A DNA stretch of 64,000 nt from Rugamonas sp. A1-17 (GCA_025548565.1 JAJLPB010000001.1:744001-808000), one strand, 5' to 3'; shown: positions 35,954 to 46,587, counted from the first letter of the stretch. Notes: generated from the sequence alone by a model not told the origin. Made by a program: numbers and translations.

Positions 35954-36799
35954 TTAAGTGCGCTCGGCCGCTTCGACCGTGTTCATCAGCAGCATGGTGA
36001 TGGTCATCGGCCCCACGCCGCCAGGTACCGGCGTGATGTGCGATGCCACTTCCTTGACGCCGGCGAAGTCCACGTCGCCGCACAGCTTGCCCGCGTCGTC
36101 ACGGTTCATGCCGACGTCGATCACGATCGCGCCCGGCTTGACCATGTCGGCCGTCAGGGTGTTGCGGCGGCCGACGGCGGCCACCACGACGTCCGCCTGG
36201 CGGGTGTACAGGCCCAGGTCCGGGGTCGCACTATGGCAGATGGTGACGGTGGCGTTGGCTTGCAAGAGCAGCAGCGCCATCGGCTTGCCGACGGTGTTGC
36301 TGCGGCCGATGACCACCGCGTGCTTGCCGCGCAGGTCGACGCCCGTGCTTTCGATCAGCTTCATGCAGCCGTACGGCGTGCACGGGCGGAAGCCTTCCAG
36401 GCCGGTCATCAGCTCGCCGGCGCTCAGCACCGAATAGCCGTCCACGTCCTTGGTGGTGGAGATCGCTTCGATGACCTTGTGCGGGTTGATGTGCTTGGGC
36501 AGGGGCATCTGCACCAGGATGCCGTGGATGGCCGGATCGGCGTTCAGCGCGGCGATGCGTTCCAGCAGCGCGGCTTCGCTCAGGTCGGCGGGGTATTGCT
36601 CCTTGAGCGAGTAGAAACCGGCATCCTCGCAGCCCTTGACCTTGTTGCGGACATAAACGTGGCTGGCCGGGTCGTCGCCGACCAGGATCACGGCCAGGCC
36701 GGGTTGTTTGCCTTTGGCGGTGAGGGCGGCAGCGCGTGCAGCAATTTCCGCGCGCAGTTTTTGGGAGAGGGCGATTCCGTCGATCAGTTGAGCAGGCAT
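35954..36799 (-). CDS. folD: Bifunctional methylenetetrahydrofolate dehydrogenase/cyclohydrolase
   Basis: It interconverts 5,10-methylene-, methenyl- and 10-formyl-tetrahydrofolate using NADP. The 281-residue protein has catalytic [14 protein letters not shown] with the active-site Lys, VQMPLPKHI, and the NADP-binding [26 protein letters not shown] ends the signature set. It is a single gene of normal length; a 139-bp gap upstream holds its promoter region, without a strong consensus. Confidence 0.96.
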   Translation of the reverse strand: MPAQLIDGIALSQKLRAEIAARAAALTAKGKQPGLAVILVGDDPASHVYVRNKVKGCEDAGFYSLKEQYPADLSEAALLERIAALNADPAIHGILVQMPLPKHINPHKVIEAISTTKDVDGYSVLSAGELMTGLEGFRPCTPYGCMKLIESTGVDLRGKHAVVIGRSNTVGKPMALLLLQANATVTICHSATPDLGLYTRQADVVVAAVGRRNTLTADMVKPGAIVIDVGMNRDDAGKLCGDVDFAGVKEVASHITPVPGGVGPMTITMLLMNTVEAAERT

Positions 36800-36938
36800 G
36801 ATTTTGGCAGAGGGGAGGGAAAAGCCAGATTATAAAGCCCGGGGAGGGCAATCGGCCAATCTGCCGTCGCTGCGGGGCGAGCCATGTCGGCCCGGTGGCG
36901 CTGCGAGGGGAGGGCGGCATGGAGCCGCCCTGTGGCAT

Positions 36939-37559
36939 TTATGAGGTTTTCTTGCCGGCGCGGCGACGGCGCGCAATGCCACCCAACGCAATCATGCCGA
37001 TACCGTACATGGCCCAGGCGGTTGGCTCGGGCACCGGTACCGCCGTCCAGTTGGCATAGGTATAGTTGGGTTGGTGCGCATAGCCCATGCTAATGATCTC
37101 GGTGTAAGCGTGATCCATTTGCGTTGGATCGGCAGACACTCGCAGGTACGCATTGAGGGAGAAGCATTGGCAGCTGAACGCCTTGTCGAAATTGGTCTCC
37201 ATGATGCATTCAGCGGGATCGCTGCAGCCATTGATGCGCATCGGCTGGTGAGAAAACTGGTTGCCGGAGCCGAATACAGCGGACGACAGGGCGGCCTCGG
37301 CGGCGAGCATCAGGGGTTCATTTCTGGCGAAAGGCATGCCCACCAGCGTCGAGCATGCGGAGCCGCGGAAATCCCAGCAGTCGCCAGCGGCAAATGAGAC
37401 GTTGTAGGCGACGTCGTTTACCATGATATCCCTCACACCCATCAGCTTGAGCGTATCGCCGGAACCGCTGGTCACCAGCCGTGGCGCAGCCGTTGCGTTC
37501 AAGCTCAGGCAGGAAACTACCAGTACCAGCGCAAGACGGAATAAACGTAATATCGACAT
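36939..37559 (-). CDS. PEP-CTERM sorting-signal protein, function unknown
   Basis: The 206-residue exported protein has a signal peptide (MSILRLFRLALVLVVSCLSLNATA), a small Cys-containing passenger domain (paired Cys in CWDFRGSAC, CSDPAEC, CQC) and a C-terminal PEP-CTERM signal (VPEPTAWAMYGIGMIALGG followed by RRRR). Exosortase processing is expected. No exosortase gene lies in the window. A strong promoter lies at 37596-37624. Confidence 0.85.
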   Translation of the reverse strand: MSILRLFRLALVLVVSCLSLNATAAPRLVTSGSGDTLKLMGVRDIMVNDVAYNVSFAAGDCWDFRGSACSTLVGMPFARNEPLMLAAEAALSSAVFGSGNQFSHQPMRINGCSDPAECIMETNFDKAFSCQCFSLNAYLRVSADPTQMDHAYTEIISMGYAHQPNYTYANWTAVPVPEPTAWAMYGIGMIALGGIARRRRAGKKTS

Positions 37560-37595
37560 AATATGACTTTCAAAAAAGAAATTATTTAAAACATA

Positions 37596-37624
37596 AGTGT
37601 AGAAGCGCGGTTTGTCGTTGTCAA
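37596..37624 (-). promoter_or_regulatory. Promoter of the PEP-CTERM gene
   Basis: On the minus strand TTGACA (37624-37619), 17 bases and TACACT (37601-37596) form a near-consensus sigma-70 promoter 37 bases before the start codon. Confidence 0.8.
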
Positions 37625-37719
37625 TAAAATAAATGTAATTTTCCGGCATTGGTTTTGCGCGCCGGCGCAGGTAGCGTTTATTTGTGGAAATTTCATAATA
37701 CGGAACGTCATATCGTAAT

Positions 37720-37748
37720 TTGAAAAACCATTAAAGTACTGTTAGAAT
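37720..37748 (+). promoter_or_regulatory. aceE promoter
   Basis: TTGAAA (37720-37725), 17 bases and TAGAAT (37743-37748) lie 71 bases before aceE. This is a good sigma-70 match for the pyruvate dehydrogenase operon. Confidence 0.82.
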
Positions 37749-37818
37749 CGCACACGGCATAGAAGTATTGGTAAATAATCAGCGTCACGTCAGCACTCAA
37801 ACTCAGGAGACTTAATAC

Positions 37819-40509
37819 ATGTCAGCTCAACTTGACCAGGTAACGGCAAACACCGACCCTGACTCGCAAGAAACCAAAGAATGGTTGGACGCACTGGCCG
37901 CAGTGCTGGAACAAGAGGGCCCTGAACGTGCTCACTACCTGATGGAACGCCTGATCGACCTGGCCCGCCAGAGCGGCTCGGACATCCCGTTCTCCGCCAA
38001 TACCGCCTACGTCAACACCATCCCCGCCCACCTGGAAACCCACTGCCCGGGCAACCTGGAATACGAAGAGAAGCTGCGCTCGTGGATGCGCTGGAACGCC
38101 ATGGCGATGGTCGTCAAGGCCAACCGCGTCGACGGCGACCTCGGTGGCCACCTGTCCTCGTTCGCCTCGCTGGCCAACATGCTGGGCATCGGCTTCAACC
38201 ACTTCTGGAAAGCGCCTAGCGAAAACCATGGCGGCGACCTGCTGTACATCCAGGGCCACTCCTCGCCGGGCGTGTATGCGCGCGCATTCCTCGAAGGCCG
38301 TTTGAGCGAAGAACAGCTGACCCATTACCGTCGCGAAGTCGACGGCAAGGGTCTGTCGTCGTATCCGCACCCTAAACTGATGCCGAACTTCTGGCAGTTC
38401 CCGACCGTGTCGATGGGCCTGGGCCCGCTGATGGCGATCTACCAGGCGCGCTTCCTGAAGTACCTGCACGCACGCTCGATCGCCGACACCACCGACCGTA
38501 AAGTCTGGGCCTTCTGCGGCGACGGCGAGATGGACGAACCGGAATCGCTGGGCGCGATCGGCATGGCCGCGCGCGAGAAGCTGGACAACCTGGTCATCGT
38601 CGTCAACTGCAACCTGCAGCGCCTGGACGGCCCTGTGCGCGGCAACGGCAAGATCATCCAGGAACTGGAAGCGGACTTCCGCGGCGCCGGCTGGAACGTC
38701 GTTAAAGTTATCTGGGGCCCGGGTTGGGACGCGCTGCTGAAGCAGGACAAGGACGGCATCCTGCGCAAAGTGATGATGGATACCCTGGACGGCGAATACC
38801 AGAACTACAAGGCCAAGGACGGCGCCTACGTGCGCAAGCACTTCTTCGGCAAGCATCCGAAGCTGCTGGAAATGGTCGCCAACATGACCGACGACGACAT
38901 CTGGCGCCTGACCCGTGGCGGCCACGATCCGCACAAGATCTACGCCGCCTTCAAGGTCGCGCAAGAGCACAAAGGTCAACCGACCGTCCTGCTGGTGAAG
39001 ACCATCAAGGGCTTCGGCATGGGCAAGCACGGCGAAGCGCGCAACACCGCGCACAACACCAAGAAGCTGACCGACGAAGCCGTGCGCGAAATGCGCGACC
39101 GCTACTCGATCCCTATCCCGGACGACAAGCTGGCCGACATCCCGTTCTACAAGCCTGCCGACGACGCACCGGAAATCAAGTACCTGCACGAGCGCCGCGC
39201 CGCGCTGGGCGGCTACCTGCCGGCCCGCCGCATGCAAGCCGACGAGAAGCTGACCGTGCCGCCGCTGTCCGCGTTCCAGAACGTGCTGGATGCGACCGCC
39301 GAAGGCCGCGAAGTATCGAGCACCCAGACCTACGTGCGTATCCTGACCACGCTGCTGAAAGACCCTAGCGTCGGTCCTCGCATCGTGCCGGTGCTGGTCG
39401 ATGAGTCCCGTACCTTCGGTATGGAAGGCCTGTTCCGCCAGGTTGGTATCTTCAACCAGCAAGGCCAGTTGTATGAGCCGGTCGATAAAGACCAGGTGAT
39501 GTACTACCGCGAAGACAAGGCCGGCCAGATCCTGCAAGAGGGTATCAACGAAGCCGGTGGTATGAGCTCGTGGATCGCAGCGGCGACCTCGTACTCGACC
39601 AACAACCGCGTGATGATCCCGTTCTACACGTACTACTCGATGTTCGGCATGCAGCGTATCGGCGACCTGGTATGGGCCGCCGCCGACATGCGCGCCCGTG
39701 GCTTCCTGATGGGCGGCACCGCCGGCCGCACGACGCTGAACGGCGAGGGCCTGCAGCACGAAGACGGCCATAGCCACCTGTTCGCAGCGGCTGTACCGAA
39801 CTGCATGCCGTACGATCCGACCTTCGGCCACGAACTGGCCGTGATCATCCAGGACGGTATGCGCCGCATGGTGGAAGAACAGGAAGACGTGTTCTACTAC
39901 ATCACCATCATGAACGAGAACTACCCGCACCCAGGCATCAAGCCAGGCCAGGAAGAGGGCATCCTGAAAGGCATGTACCTGCTGCACGAAGGCGACAAGA
40001 AAGCCAAGCAGCGCGTGCAGCTGATCGGTTCCGGCACCATCCTGCGCGAGTCGATCTTCGCCCAGGAACTGCTGCTGAAGGACTGGAACATCGCCGCCGA
40101 CGTGTGGTCCGCTCCGTCGCTGACGCTGGTGGCCCGCGACGGCCAGGACGCCGAGCGCTGGAACCTGGTCAATCCGACCAAGGAACAACGCGTGCCGTAC
40201 GTGACGCAGCTGCTGAAGGATACCTCCGGCCCTATCGTCGCGACGACCGATTACATGCGTGCGTTTGCTGAGCAGATCCGCGCCTTCATTCCTAAAGACC
40301 GCACCTACCGCGTGCTGGGTACCGATGGTTTCGGCCGTTCGGACACCCGCGCCGCGCTGCGCGAGTTCTTCGAAGTGAACCGTTACTACATCACGGTCGC
40401 AGCGCTGAAATCGCTGGCGGAAGAAGGCAAGATCGACGCGAAGGTGGTGGAGCAGGCAGTCGTCAAGTACGGCCTGAACGCCAACAAGCCAAATCCGGTG
40501 ACCCAATAA
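37819..40509 (+). CDS. aceE: Pyruvate dehydrogenase E1 component
   Basis: This is the thiamine-diphosphate-dependent homodimeric E1 that decarboxylates pyruvate and acetylates the lipoyl groups of E2. The 896-residue protein has normal length. The ThDP motif GDGEMDEPESLG ... NLVIVVNCNLQRLDGPVRGN is clear near 233-275. The C-terminal transketolase-like portion includes TAGRTTLNGEGLQHEDGHS. It is the first gene of aceE-aceF-lpdA, 19 bp before aceF. Confidence 0.97.
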   Translation: MSAQLDQVTANTDPDSQETKEWLDALAAVLEQEGPERAHYLMERLIDLARQSGSDIPFSANTAYVNTIPAHLETHCPGNLEYEEKLRSWMRWNAMAMVVKANRVDGDLGGHLSSFASLANMLGIGFNHFWKAPSENHGGDLLYIQGHSSPGVYARAFLEGRLSEEQLTHYRREVDGKGLSSYPHPKLMPNFWQFPTVSMGLGPLMAIYQARFLKYLHARSIADTTDRKVWAFCGDGEMDEPESLGAIGMAAREKLDNLVIVVNCNLQRLDGPVRGNGKIIQELEADFRGAGWNVVKVIWGPGWDALLKQDKDGILRKVMMDTLDGEYQNYKAKDGAYVRKHFFGKHPKLLEMVANMTDDDIWRLTRGGHDPHKIYAAFKVAQEHKGQPTVLLVKTIKGFGMGKHGEARNTAHNTKKLTDEAVREMRDRYSIPIPDDKLADIPFYKPADDAPEIKYLHERRAALGGYLPARRMQADEKLTVPPLSAFQNVLDATAEGREVSSTQTYVRILTTLLKDPSVGPRIVPVLVDESRTFGMEGLFRQVGIFNQQGQLYEPVDKDQVMYYREDKAGQILQEGINEAGGMSSWIAAATSYSTNNRVMIPFYTYYSMFGMQRIGDLVWAAADMRARGFLMGGTAGRTTLNGEGLQHEDGHSHLFAAAVPNCMPYDPTFGHELAVIIQDGMRRMVEEQEDVFYYITIMNENYPHPGIKPGQEEGILKGMYLLHEGDKKAKQRVQLIGSGTILRESIFAQELLLKDWNIAADVWSAPSLTLVARDGQDAERWNLVNPTKEQRVPYVTQLLKDTSGPIVATTDYMRAFAEQIRAFIPKDRTYRVLGTDGFGRSDTRAALREFFEVNRYYITVAALKSLAEEGKIDAKVVEQAVVKYGLNANKPNPVTQ

Positions 40510-40528
40510 TTAGAACGGAGCAGACGCT

Positions 40529-42187
40529 ATGAGCATTGTGGAAGTTAAAGTCCCGGATATCGGCGATTTCAAGGAAGTTGAAATCATCGAGTTGATGATC
40601 AAGGTAGGCGACACCATCAAGGTGGACCAGTCGCTGATTACCGTTGAATCGGACAAGGCCAGCATGGAGATTCCTTCGTCCGCCGCTGGCGTGGTCAAGG
40701 AAATCAAGGTCAAGGTCGGCGACAAGGTGGCCGAGGGTTCGCTGCTGCTGTTGCTGGAATCCGACGGTGCAGGCGCGGCTCCCGCCGCTGCCGCACCTGC
40801 GCCAGCCGCCGCGGCTCCAGCACCGGCGCCTGCCGCCGCGCCGGCACCTGCGCCGGCTGCCGCACCCGCGGCTTCGGCCGGCCCGGTCGAGGTGAAGGTT
40901 CCGGATATCGGCGACTTCAAGGAAGTTGAAGTCATCGAAGTGATGGTCAAGGTTGGCGACACGATCAAGGTCGATCAGTCGCTGCTGACCGTCGAATCGG
41001 ACAAGGCCAGCATGGAAATCCCTTCGTCGCACGCTGGTGTGGTGAAGGAAGTGAAGATCAAGGTTGGCGACAAGGTTGCCATGGGCACCGTGGTGCTGGT
41101 GGTGGAAGCTACGGGCGGCGCTGCCGCTCCTGCTCCTGCCGCCGCAACGCCGGCCGCCGCTGCTCCAGCCGCTGCCCCCGCTGCGCCTTCGCCGGCACCA
41201 GCCGCCGCCGCTGCCGCACCGACCGCGTCGCAAGGCTCGGTCCAAACCGGCAAGCTGGCGCACGCATCGCCGTCGATCCGCAAGTTCGCCCGCGAACTGG
41301 GCGTGGACCTGGGCAAAGTGCCAGGCTCCGGTCCTAAAGGCCGCATCACCCAGCTGGACGTGCAGAACTACGTCAAGGGCGTGATGGCCGGTACCACCGC
41401 TGCTCCTGCCGGCGCATCGGCGCCAGCCGGTTCCGGTGGCGGCATGAGCGTGCTGCCATGGCCGGTGGTCGACTTCAGCAAGTTTGGCCCGACCGAACTG
41501 CTGCCGCTGTCGCGCATCAAGAAAATCAGCGGTCCCAACCTGCACCGCAACTGGGTCATGATCCCGCACGTCACGCAATTCGACGATGCCGACATCACCG
41601 ACCTGGAAGCGTTCCGCGTCGAGACCAACAACGCCAACGCCAAGAACAAGGACGCGGCCAAGCTGACCATGCTGGCCTTCGTCATCAAGGCATCGGTCGC
41701 CGCGCTGAAGAAGTTCCCGTCGTTTAACGCGTCGCTGGACGAGAAGGGTGAAAACCTGATCCTCAAGCAGTACTACAACATCGGCTTCGCGGCCGACACG
41801 CCGAACGGCCTGGTTGTACCAGTGATCAAAAACGCCGACCAGAAATCGGTCTCGCAGATCGCCCGCGAAATGACCGAGCTGTCGCTGCAAGCACGCGAAG
41901 GCAAGCTGAAGCCGACCGACATGCAAGGCGCCAGCTTCACCATCTCGTCGCTGGGCGGCATCGGCGGCACGCACTTCACGCCTATCGTCAACGCGCCGGA
42001 AGTGGCGATCCTTGGCCTGTCCAAGGCATCGATCAAGCCGGTGTGGGACGGCAAGGCATTCCAGCCTCGCCTGATGATGGGTACCTCGCTGTCCTACGAC
42101 CATCGTGTGGTCGACGGCGCGATGGGTGCTCGCTTCTCCGTGTACCTGAGCGAAGTGCTCGGCGACATGCGCAAAATTCTGCTGTAA
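40529..42187 (+). CDS. aceF: Pyruvate dehydrogenase E2, dihydrolipoyl acetyltransferase
   Basis: The 552-residue core of the complex transfers the acetyl group to CoA. It carries two N-terminal lipoyl domains (Lys43 in SDKASME and a second copy near residue 160), joined by Ala/Pro-rich flexible linkers. A peripheral subunit-binding domain (ASPSIRKFARELGVDLGKV) follows. The catalytic domain ends with DHRVVDGAMGARF, which contains the active-site His. The second gene of the operon, it lies 9 bp before lpdA. Confidence 0.97.
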   Translation: MSIVEVKVPDIGDFKEVEIIELMIKVGDTIKVDQSLITVESDKASMEIPSSAAGVVKEIKVKVGDKVAEGSLLLLLESDGAGAAPAAAAPAPAAAAPAPAPAAAPAPAPAAAPAASAGPVEVKVPDIGDFKEVEVIEVMVKVGDTIKVDQSLLTVESDKASMEIPSSHAGVVKEVKIKVGDKVAMGTVVLVVEATGGAAAPAPAAATPAAAAPAAAPAAPSPAPAAAAAAPTASQGSVQTGKLAHASPSIRKFARELGVDLGKVPGSGPKGRITQLDVQNYVKGVMAGTTAAPAGASAPAGSGGGMSVLPWPVVDFSKFGPTELLPLSRIKKISGPNLHRNWVMIPHVTQFDDADITDLEAFRVETNNANAKNKDAAKLTMLAFVIKASVAALKKFPSFNASLDEKGENLILKQYYNIGFAADTPNGLVVPVIKNADQKSVSQIAREMTELSLQAREGKLKPTDMQGASFTISSLGGIGGTHFTPIVNAPEVAILGLSKASIKPVWDGKAFQPRLMMGTSLSYDHRVVDGAMGARFSVYLSEVLGDMRKILL

Positions 42188-42196
42188 GGAGCGACT

Positions 42197-43993
42197 ATGA
42201 GCACAGAAGTGAAAGTGCCGAACATCGGCGACTTCGCAGAAGTTGAAGTGATCGAGGTGATGGTCAAGGTTGGCGATACCATCAAGGTAGACCAATCGCT
42301 GATCACCGTTGAATCGGACAAGGCCAGCATGGAAGTCCCATCGTCGCACGCCGGCGTGGTGAAAGAAGTGAAGGTCAAGGTTGGCGACAAGGTCAAGGAA
42401 GGCTCGTTGATGCTGGTGGTGGACGCCGCCGATGGCGCGGCCGCCGCACCGGCGCCTGCTGCTGCAGCTCCGGCTGCGGCTCCTGCCGCGGCGGCACCTG
42501 CTGCTGCACCAGCCGCCGCGCCAGCCGCGCCGATCGCCGCACCAGCCGGTAGCAGCTACGCCGGCCAGGTCGACATCGACTGCGACATGATGGTGCTGGG
42601 CGGCGGTCCTGGCGGTTACTCCGCCGCGTTCCGCGCAGCGGACCTGGGCCTGAACACGGTTATCGTCGAGCGTTACGAAACGCTGGGCGGCGTGTGCCTG
42701 AACGTCGGTTGCATCCCGTCGAAAGCGCTGCTGCACGTGGCATCCGTGATCGACGAAACCGCGCACATGTCCAACACCGGCGTCACCTTCGCCAAGCCGA
42801 CCATCGACATCGACCAGGTACGCAAGTACAAGGAAGGCGTCATCAAGAACATGACCGGCGGCCTGGCGGGCATGGCCAAGGCACGCAAGACGCAGATCGT
42901 CACCGGTGTCGGCCAGTTCCTGAGCGCGAACCACATCGAAGTCACGGCCGCCGACGGCACCAAGAAAGTGGTGCAGTTCAAGCAGGCCATCATCGCTGCC
43001 GGTTCGGCTGTGGTGAAGCTGCCGTTCGTGCCTGAAGATCCGCGCATCGTCGACTCGACCGGCGCGCTGGAACTGCGTCAGATCCCGAAACGCATGCTGG
43101 TCATCGGCGGCGGCATCATCGGCCTGGAAATGGCCACCGTTTATTCGACCTTCGGCGCGCGCATCGACGTGGTCGAAATGATGGACGGCTTGATGCAGGG
43201 CGCGGACCGTGATGCGGTCAAGGTCTGGCAGAAGTACAACGAGAAGCGCTTCGACAACGTCATGACCAAGACCAAGACGGTCGCGGTTGAAGCGCTGCCG
43301 GAAGGGATCAAAGTCACGTTCGAAGCGGCGGAAGCCGGCGCCACCGCGCCAGCGCCGCAGGTCTACGACATGGTGCTGGTCGCAGTCGGCCGCAGCCCGA
43401 ACGGCAAGAAGATCGCCGCCGACAAGGCTGGCGTGATCGTGACCGATCGCGGCTTCATCCCTGTCGACAGCCAGATGCGCACCAACGTGCCGAACATCTT
43501 CGCCATTGGCGACCTGGTGGGCCAGCCTATGCTGGCGCACAAGGCGGTGCACGAAGGCCACGTGGCGGCGGAAGCCGCAGCGGGCCAGAAGTCGCACTTC
43601 GACGTGAAGGTGATTCCATCGGTGGCCTACACCGATCCGGAAGTGGCATGGGCCGGCATCACCGAAGACGAAGCGAAAGCCAAGGGCATCAAGGTCGAGA
43701 AGGGCCACTTCCCTTGGGCCGCGAGCGGCCGCGCTGTGGCCAACGGCCGCGCCGAAGGCTTCACCAAGCTGCTGTTCGACGCTGAAACGCACCGCATCAT
43801 CGGCGGCACGATGGTCGGCACGCATGCCGGCGACATGATCGGCGAGATCGCGCTGGCGATCGAGATGGGTTGCGACGGCACCGACATCGGCAAGACGATC
43901 CACCCGCACCCAACGCTGGGCGAATCGATCGGCATGGCCGCCGAAGTGTACGAAGGCGTCTGCACCGACCTGCCGCCGCCGCGCAAGCGCTAA
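42197..43993 (+). CDS. lpdA: Dihydrolipoyl dehydrogenase (E3) with N-terminal lipoyl domain
   Basis: This FAD enzyme reoxidises dihydrolipoyl groups with NAD. The 598-residue protein is longer than the usual E3 of about 475 residues. It begins with a lipoyl domain (Lys42 in SDKASME) and an Ala/Pro linker to about residue 120. The FAD-binding [17 protein letters not shown] and the redox disulfide [13 protein letters not shown] follow. The C-terminal interface contains HPHPTLGES with the catalytic His. A lipoylated E3 is known in Neisseria and other betaproteobacteria. Confidence 0.97.
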   Translation: MSTEVKVPNIGDFAEVEVIEVMVKVGDTIKVDQSLITVESDKASMEVPSSHAGVVKEVKVKVGDKVKEGSLMLVVDAADGAAAAPAPAAAAPAAAPAAAAPAAAPAAAPAAPIAAPAGSSYAGQVDIDCDMMVLGGGPGGYSAAFRAADLGLNTVIVERYETLGGVCLNVGCIPSKALLHVASVIDETAHMSNTGVTFAKPTIDIDQVRKYKEGVIKNMTGGLAGMAKARKTQIVTGVGQFLSANHIEVTAADGTKKVVQFKQAIIAAGSAVVKLPFVPEDPRIVDSTGALELRQIPKRMLVIGGGIIGLEMATVYSTFGARIDVVEMMDGLMQGADRDAVKVWQKYNEKRFDNVMTKTKTVAVEALPEGIKVTFEAAEAGATAPAPQVYDMVLVAVGRSPNGKKIAADKAGVIVTDRGFIPVDSQMRTNVPNIFAIGDLVGQPMLAHKAVHEGHVAAEAAAGQKSHFDVKVIPSVAYTDPEVAWAGITEDEAKAKGIKVEKGHFPWAASGRAVANGRAEGFTKLLFDAETHRIIGGTMVGTHAGDMIGEIALAIEMGCDGTDIGKTIHPHPTLGESIGMAAEVYEGVCTDLPPPRKR

Positions 43994-44013
43994 GCGACAA
44001 TCCGCATCACACG

Positions 44014-44041
44014 AAACCGGGACTTGTTCCCGGTTTTTTTT
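44014..44041 (+). terminator. Terminator of the aceEF-lpdA operon
   Basis: AAACCGGGA and TCCCGGTTT form a 9-bp stem with a 5-base loop, followed by Ts, 20 bases after the lpdA stop. Confidence 0.93.
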
Positions 44042-44051
44042 CGCTTGACGA

Positions 44052-44765
44052 TCAGCCGCGCGATTTTCTGCGCCAGGCCAGCAGCATCAAGCCGGCGCCG
44101 AACATCAGGTAGGTCGACGGCTCGGGTACGGGCACGGTAGGCGACAGGGTCAACGTGGTGAAGTCGCAGTCGACTTCCACCCATTTGTTGTCGGCTGACA
44201 TGCGCGAGAAGCCATAGCTGCCGTAGTTGAATTGGCTCAGGTTCAACTGCCCCGGAATCGCGGCACTGTTGAAAGCTGCGCCGGTGCTGTCGCCCAGAAT
44301 GATTAAGTTGGTGAAGATCTCACCCTTGTAGGAAGCGGAGTTACTTAACCAGAAGCCGTCGCCGTTGTTTAGAAGGGTGGCGTTGTCGAGCACCTGCACC
44401 GTGCTGTTTACCTTCACGCCGGCCGGCACGGTGGTATGCAGGCCGCTGTTCTGGAAGACTGCGTCGATCGGATTCTTGTAGTTCGCGGAGTCCGAATACA
44501 GCACCCAGCTGCCTTGCGCCTGTGCGGGCGGCTGATAGACGGTGCTTTTCGGAGTGTCGGTGTCGAAGCTGAACGTGCCATGCATTTTTTCGCCCACCGA
44601 TACCAGCGCGCCCGGACGGGTGCTCGATTGCACATAGACCGGATTGACGTTGTTATCCATCTCCACGATGTGGTCGACGGTGATGGTGAAATCGTAGCTG
44701 ACGACTTTTGCCTCAGCCGAACCCAGCAGCGCGAGGCCGCAGGCCAAACCCACAAGTTTCTTCAA
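44052..44765 (-). CDS. PEP-CTERM sorting-signal protein, function unknown
   Basis: The 237-residue exported protein is assigned a TTG start at 44765. The strong ribosome site AAGGAGG lies 5 bases upstream and the product then opens with a compact signal peptide (KKLVGLACGLALLGSAEA). The ATG at 44792 has no ribosome site and would add nine charged residues. The passenger is beta-rich with no recognised domain. The C-terminus has VPVPEPSTYLMFGAGLMLLAWRRKSR, a typical PEP-CTERM signal. Confidence 0.82.
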   Translation of the reverse strand: MKKLVGLACGLALLGSAEAKVVSYDFTITVDHIVEMDNNVNPVYVQSSTRPGALVSVGEKMHGTFSFDTDTPKSTVYQPPAQAQGSWVLYSDSANYKNPIDAVFQNSGLHTTVPAGVKVNSTVQVLDNATLLNNGDGFWLSNSASYKGEIFTNLIILGDSTGAAFNSAAIPGQLNLSQFNYGSYGFSRMSADNKWVEVDCDFTTLTLSPTVPVPEPSTYLMFGAGLMLLAWRRKSRG

Positions 44766-44845
44766 TTTTGCCTCCTTTTTGAATAGATGCATTTAATTCA
44801 TGCAAATAAAACAATTATAAGGAGGTGGTGTCAAAAAGGAAAGGT

Positions 44846-46144
44846 TTACCGGGTCAGGCGGTAGATCAGGATGGCGGTGCGGATGGTGGCGCGTTCGATG
44901 GAGGCGATTTCCAGGTCCTCGTCCGGCGAGTGCGCGCCGTTGCCGGTGGCGCCTAAGCCATCCAGGCTGTCGAGCAGCGGGGCGACGAACTGCACGTCGC
45001 CGGCGCCGCGCTGGCCCGGCGGCAGTGCGGGGATCTCGCCCAGACCGGCGTCGCTGCTCGCTTGCGAATACAGCTTGAGCACCGCCAGGTTGCCGGCGGT
45101 CGGCGACATCGGCGGATACGATTCGTGGAAGCTGATGCTGGCGCTGGTGCCCGGCAGGTTCTGCGCGACGATGGCTTTCATCTTCGCGTGCGCGCGGTCG
45201 CGCTGTTCGTAGCTCAGGTAGCGCAGGTCGCCGTGCACGGTGGCGCTGCGCGCGATCACGTTGCCCTTGCCGGCAGCCTGGCCTTTGGTGCCGGTGGCGT
45301 CGAGGTTGACGTCGGTGCCGCCCAATATCAGGCCGGGGCTGAAGGTCAGGTCGGGCTCCATCACTTGCTGGCGGAAGCCGTCGACGATGCGCGCCGCTTC
45401 GTATACCGCGCCATAGCCTGCGCCTTCGGTGAAGATGCCGCTGGAGTGGCCTTGCTTGCCTTTGACTTCCAGGTCCCACGACGCCGAGGCGCGGCGGCCG
45501 ACGGTGCCGGTGTCCTTGCCGTTCTTGTCGCGCACCGTCGCTTCGAAGGCCAGCGCGATGTCGCTGCGCTTGGCGGCGGCGACCATGTCGGCGCGTGAGA
45601 TTTCGACCGGGTGGCCGGCGCTTTCCTCGTCGCCGCTGAACATCACGGTGATGGTGGTGTTATCGAGCGCGCCCACGCGCTGCAAGGCGCGCAGCGCTTC
45701 GACGATGATCACGTCGCCGCCCTTCATGTCGTTGACGCCCTGGCCGCGCACGCGGGCGCCGTCGCGCTTCCACAGCTGCACCGGACTGTCTTTTTCAAAC
45801 ACGGTATCGAGATGGCCGATCAGCAGCAGGCGCTTGCCTTGCTTGCCTTCTCGCGTGGCGAGCAGGTGGCCGGCGCGCTGGACGGCGGGCGGCATGTCGA
45901 TCCAGCGGGTGGTGAAACCCAATTGGTCGAACTGTGCGCGAAACAGCTTGCCCACTTCGCGCACGCCCTCGTGGTTCATGGTGCCGCTGTTGATGTTGAC
46001 CGAGCGCTCCAGCAGCTGCAAGCCTTGCTCCGAATGGGCCTTGACCTCGTCGACGATTTTCTGCTCGACCGGCGACAGCGCCGCCGCGCCTGCGCTGCTC
46101 ATCGCCATCACCAGTGCTGCGAACGCGAACGGTTTCAATGCCAT
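44846..46144 (-). CDS. M20-family metallopeptidase, exported (glutamate carboxypeptidase type)
   Basis: The 432-residue zinc carboxypeptidase has a signal peptide (MALKPFAFAALVMAMSSAGAAA). M20 motifs are LLLIGHLDTVFE (metal His, Asp), GVNDMKGGDV (bridging Asp) and SGDEESAGHP (catalytic Glu pair). A dimerisation domain with GKQGHSSG follows, and a C-terminal HSPDEDLE supplies the last metal His. It probably trims C-terminal residues from peptides or folyl-glutamates in the periplasm; substrate unknown. Confidence 0.88.
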   Translation of the reverse strand: MALKPFAFAALVMAMSSAGAAALSPVEQKIVDEVKAHSEQGLQLLERSVNINSGTMNHEGVREVGKLFRAQFDQLGFTTRWIDMPPAVQRAGHLLATREGKQGKRLLLIGHLDTVFEKDSPVQLWKRDGARVRGQGVNDMKGGDVIIVEALRALQRVGALDNTTITVMFSGDEESAGHPVEISRADMVAAAKRSDIALAFEATVRDKNGKDTGTVGRRASASWDLEVKGKQGHSSGIFTEGAGYGAVYEAARIVDGFRQQVMEPDLTFSPGLILGGTDVNLDATGTKGQAAGKGNVIARSATVHGDLRYLSYEQRDRAHAKMKAIVAQNLPGTSASISFHESYPPMSPTAGNLAVLKLYSQASSDAGLGEIPALPPGQRGAGDVQFVAPLLDSLDGLGATGNGAHSPDEDLEIASIERATIRTAILIYRLTR

Positions 46145-46164
46145 GTGGACTCCGGGTTGGTTGA

Positions 46165-46587
46165 TCAGGCTTGCGCCGACGCCGGCAGTCCGAAGATGCG
46201 GTCGAAGGCCAGGCTGAAGAGAAAGGTATAAAACATAAAGAATAACACCAGCCCCAAGTCCAGCACAAAGGCTTCCCGCAGCGAGATGTCCAGCCACCAG
46301 GCGAACAGCGGCACCAGGATCACCACCAGGCCACCTTCGAAGCCCAGCGCGTGTACGGCGCGGCGCGCCCAACCGCGGCCACGCTTGGCCTGGCGTGTTT
46401 CCCAGGCTTCGAACATGCTGTTGTAGACGAAGTTCCACACCACGGCGACCAGCGACGAGGCGACCGCTGCGACGCTGGCGTGGCCGGCGTCGTGGCCCAT
46501 CAACAGCACCAGCACGCTGCTGGTCAAGCCCACGGCGATCAATTCGAACAGCGATACGTAGACGATTTTGCGTTTCAGTCCTTGCAT
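46165..46587 (-). CDS. PACE-family multidrug efflux protein
   Basis: The 140-residue inner-membrane protein has four hydrophobic helices arranged as two bacterial transmembrane pair repeats (MQGLKRKIVYVSLFELIAV ... and VHALGFEGGLVVILVPLFAWWL ...). WNFVYNSMFEAWE and the E-rich helices match the proteobacterial antimicrobial compound efflux family (AceI type). It is divergent from a LysR gene, the usual arrangement for PACE genes. Confidence 0.87.
   Translation of the reverse strand: MQGLKRKIVYVSLFELIAVGLTSSVLVLLMGHDAGHASVAAVASSLVAVVWNFVYNSMFEAWETRQAKRGRGWARRAVHALGFEGGLVVILVPLFAWWLDISLREAFVLDLGLVLFFMFYTFLFSLAFDRIFGLPASAQA

Noticed and set aside
40463..43909. Long minus-strand open frame opposite aceF and lpdA (and a similar one opposite aceE)
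   Set aside because: These are shadow frames of strongly biased coding sequence; the plus-strand genes are unmistakable pyruvate dehydrogenase components.
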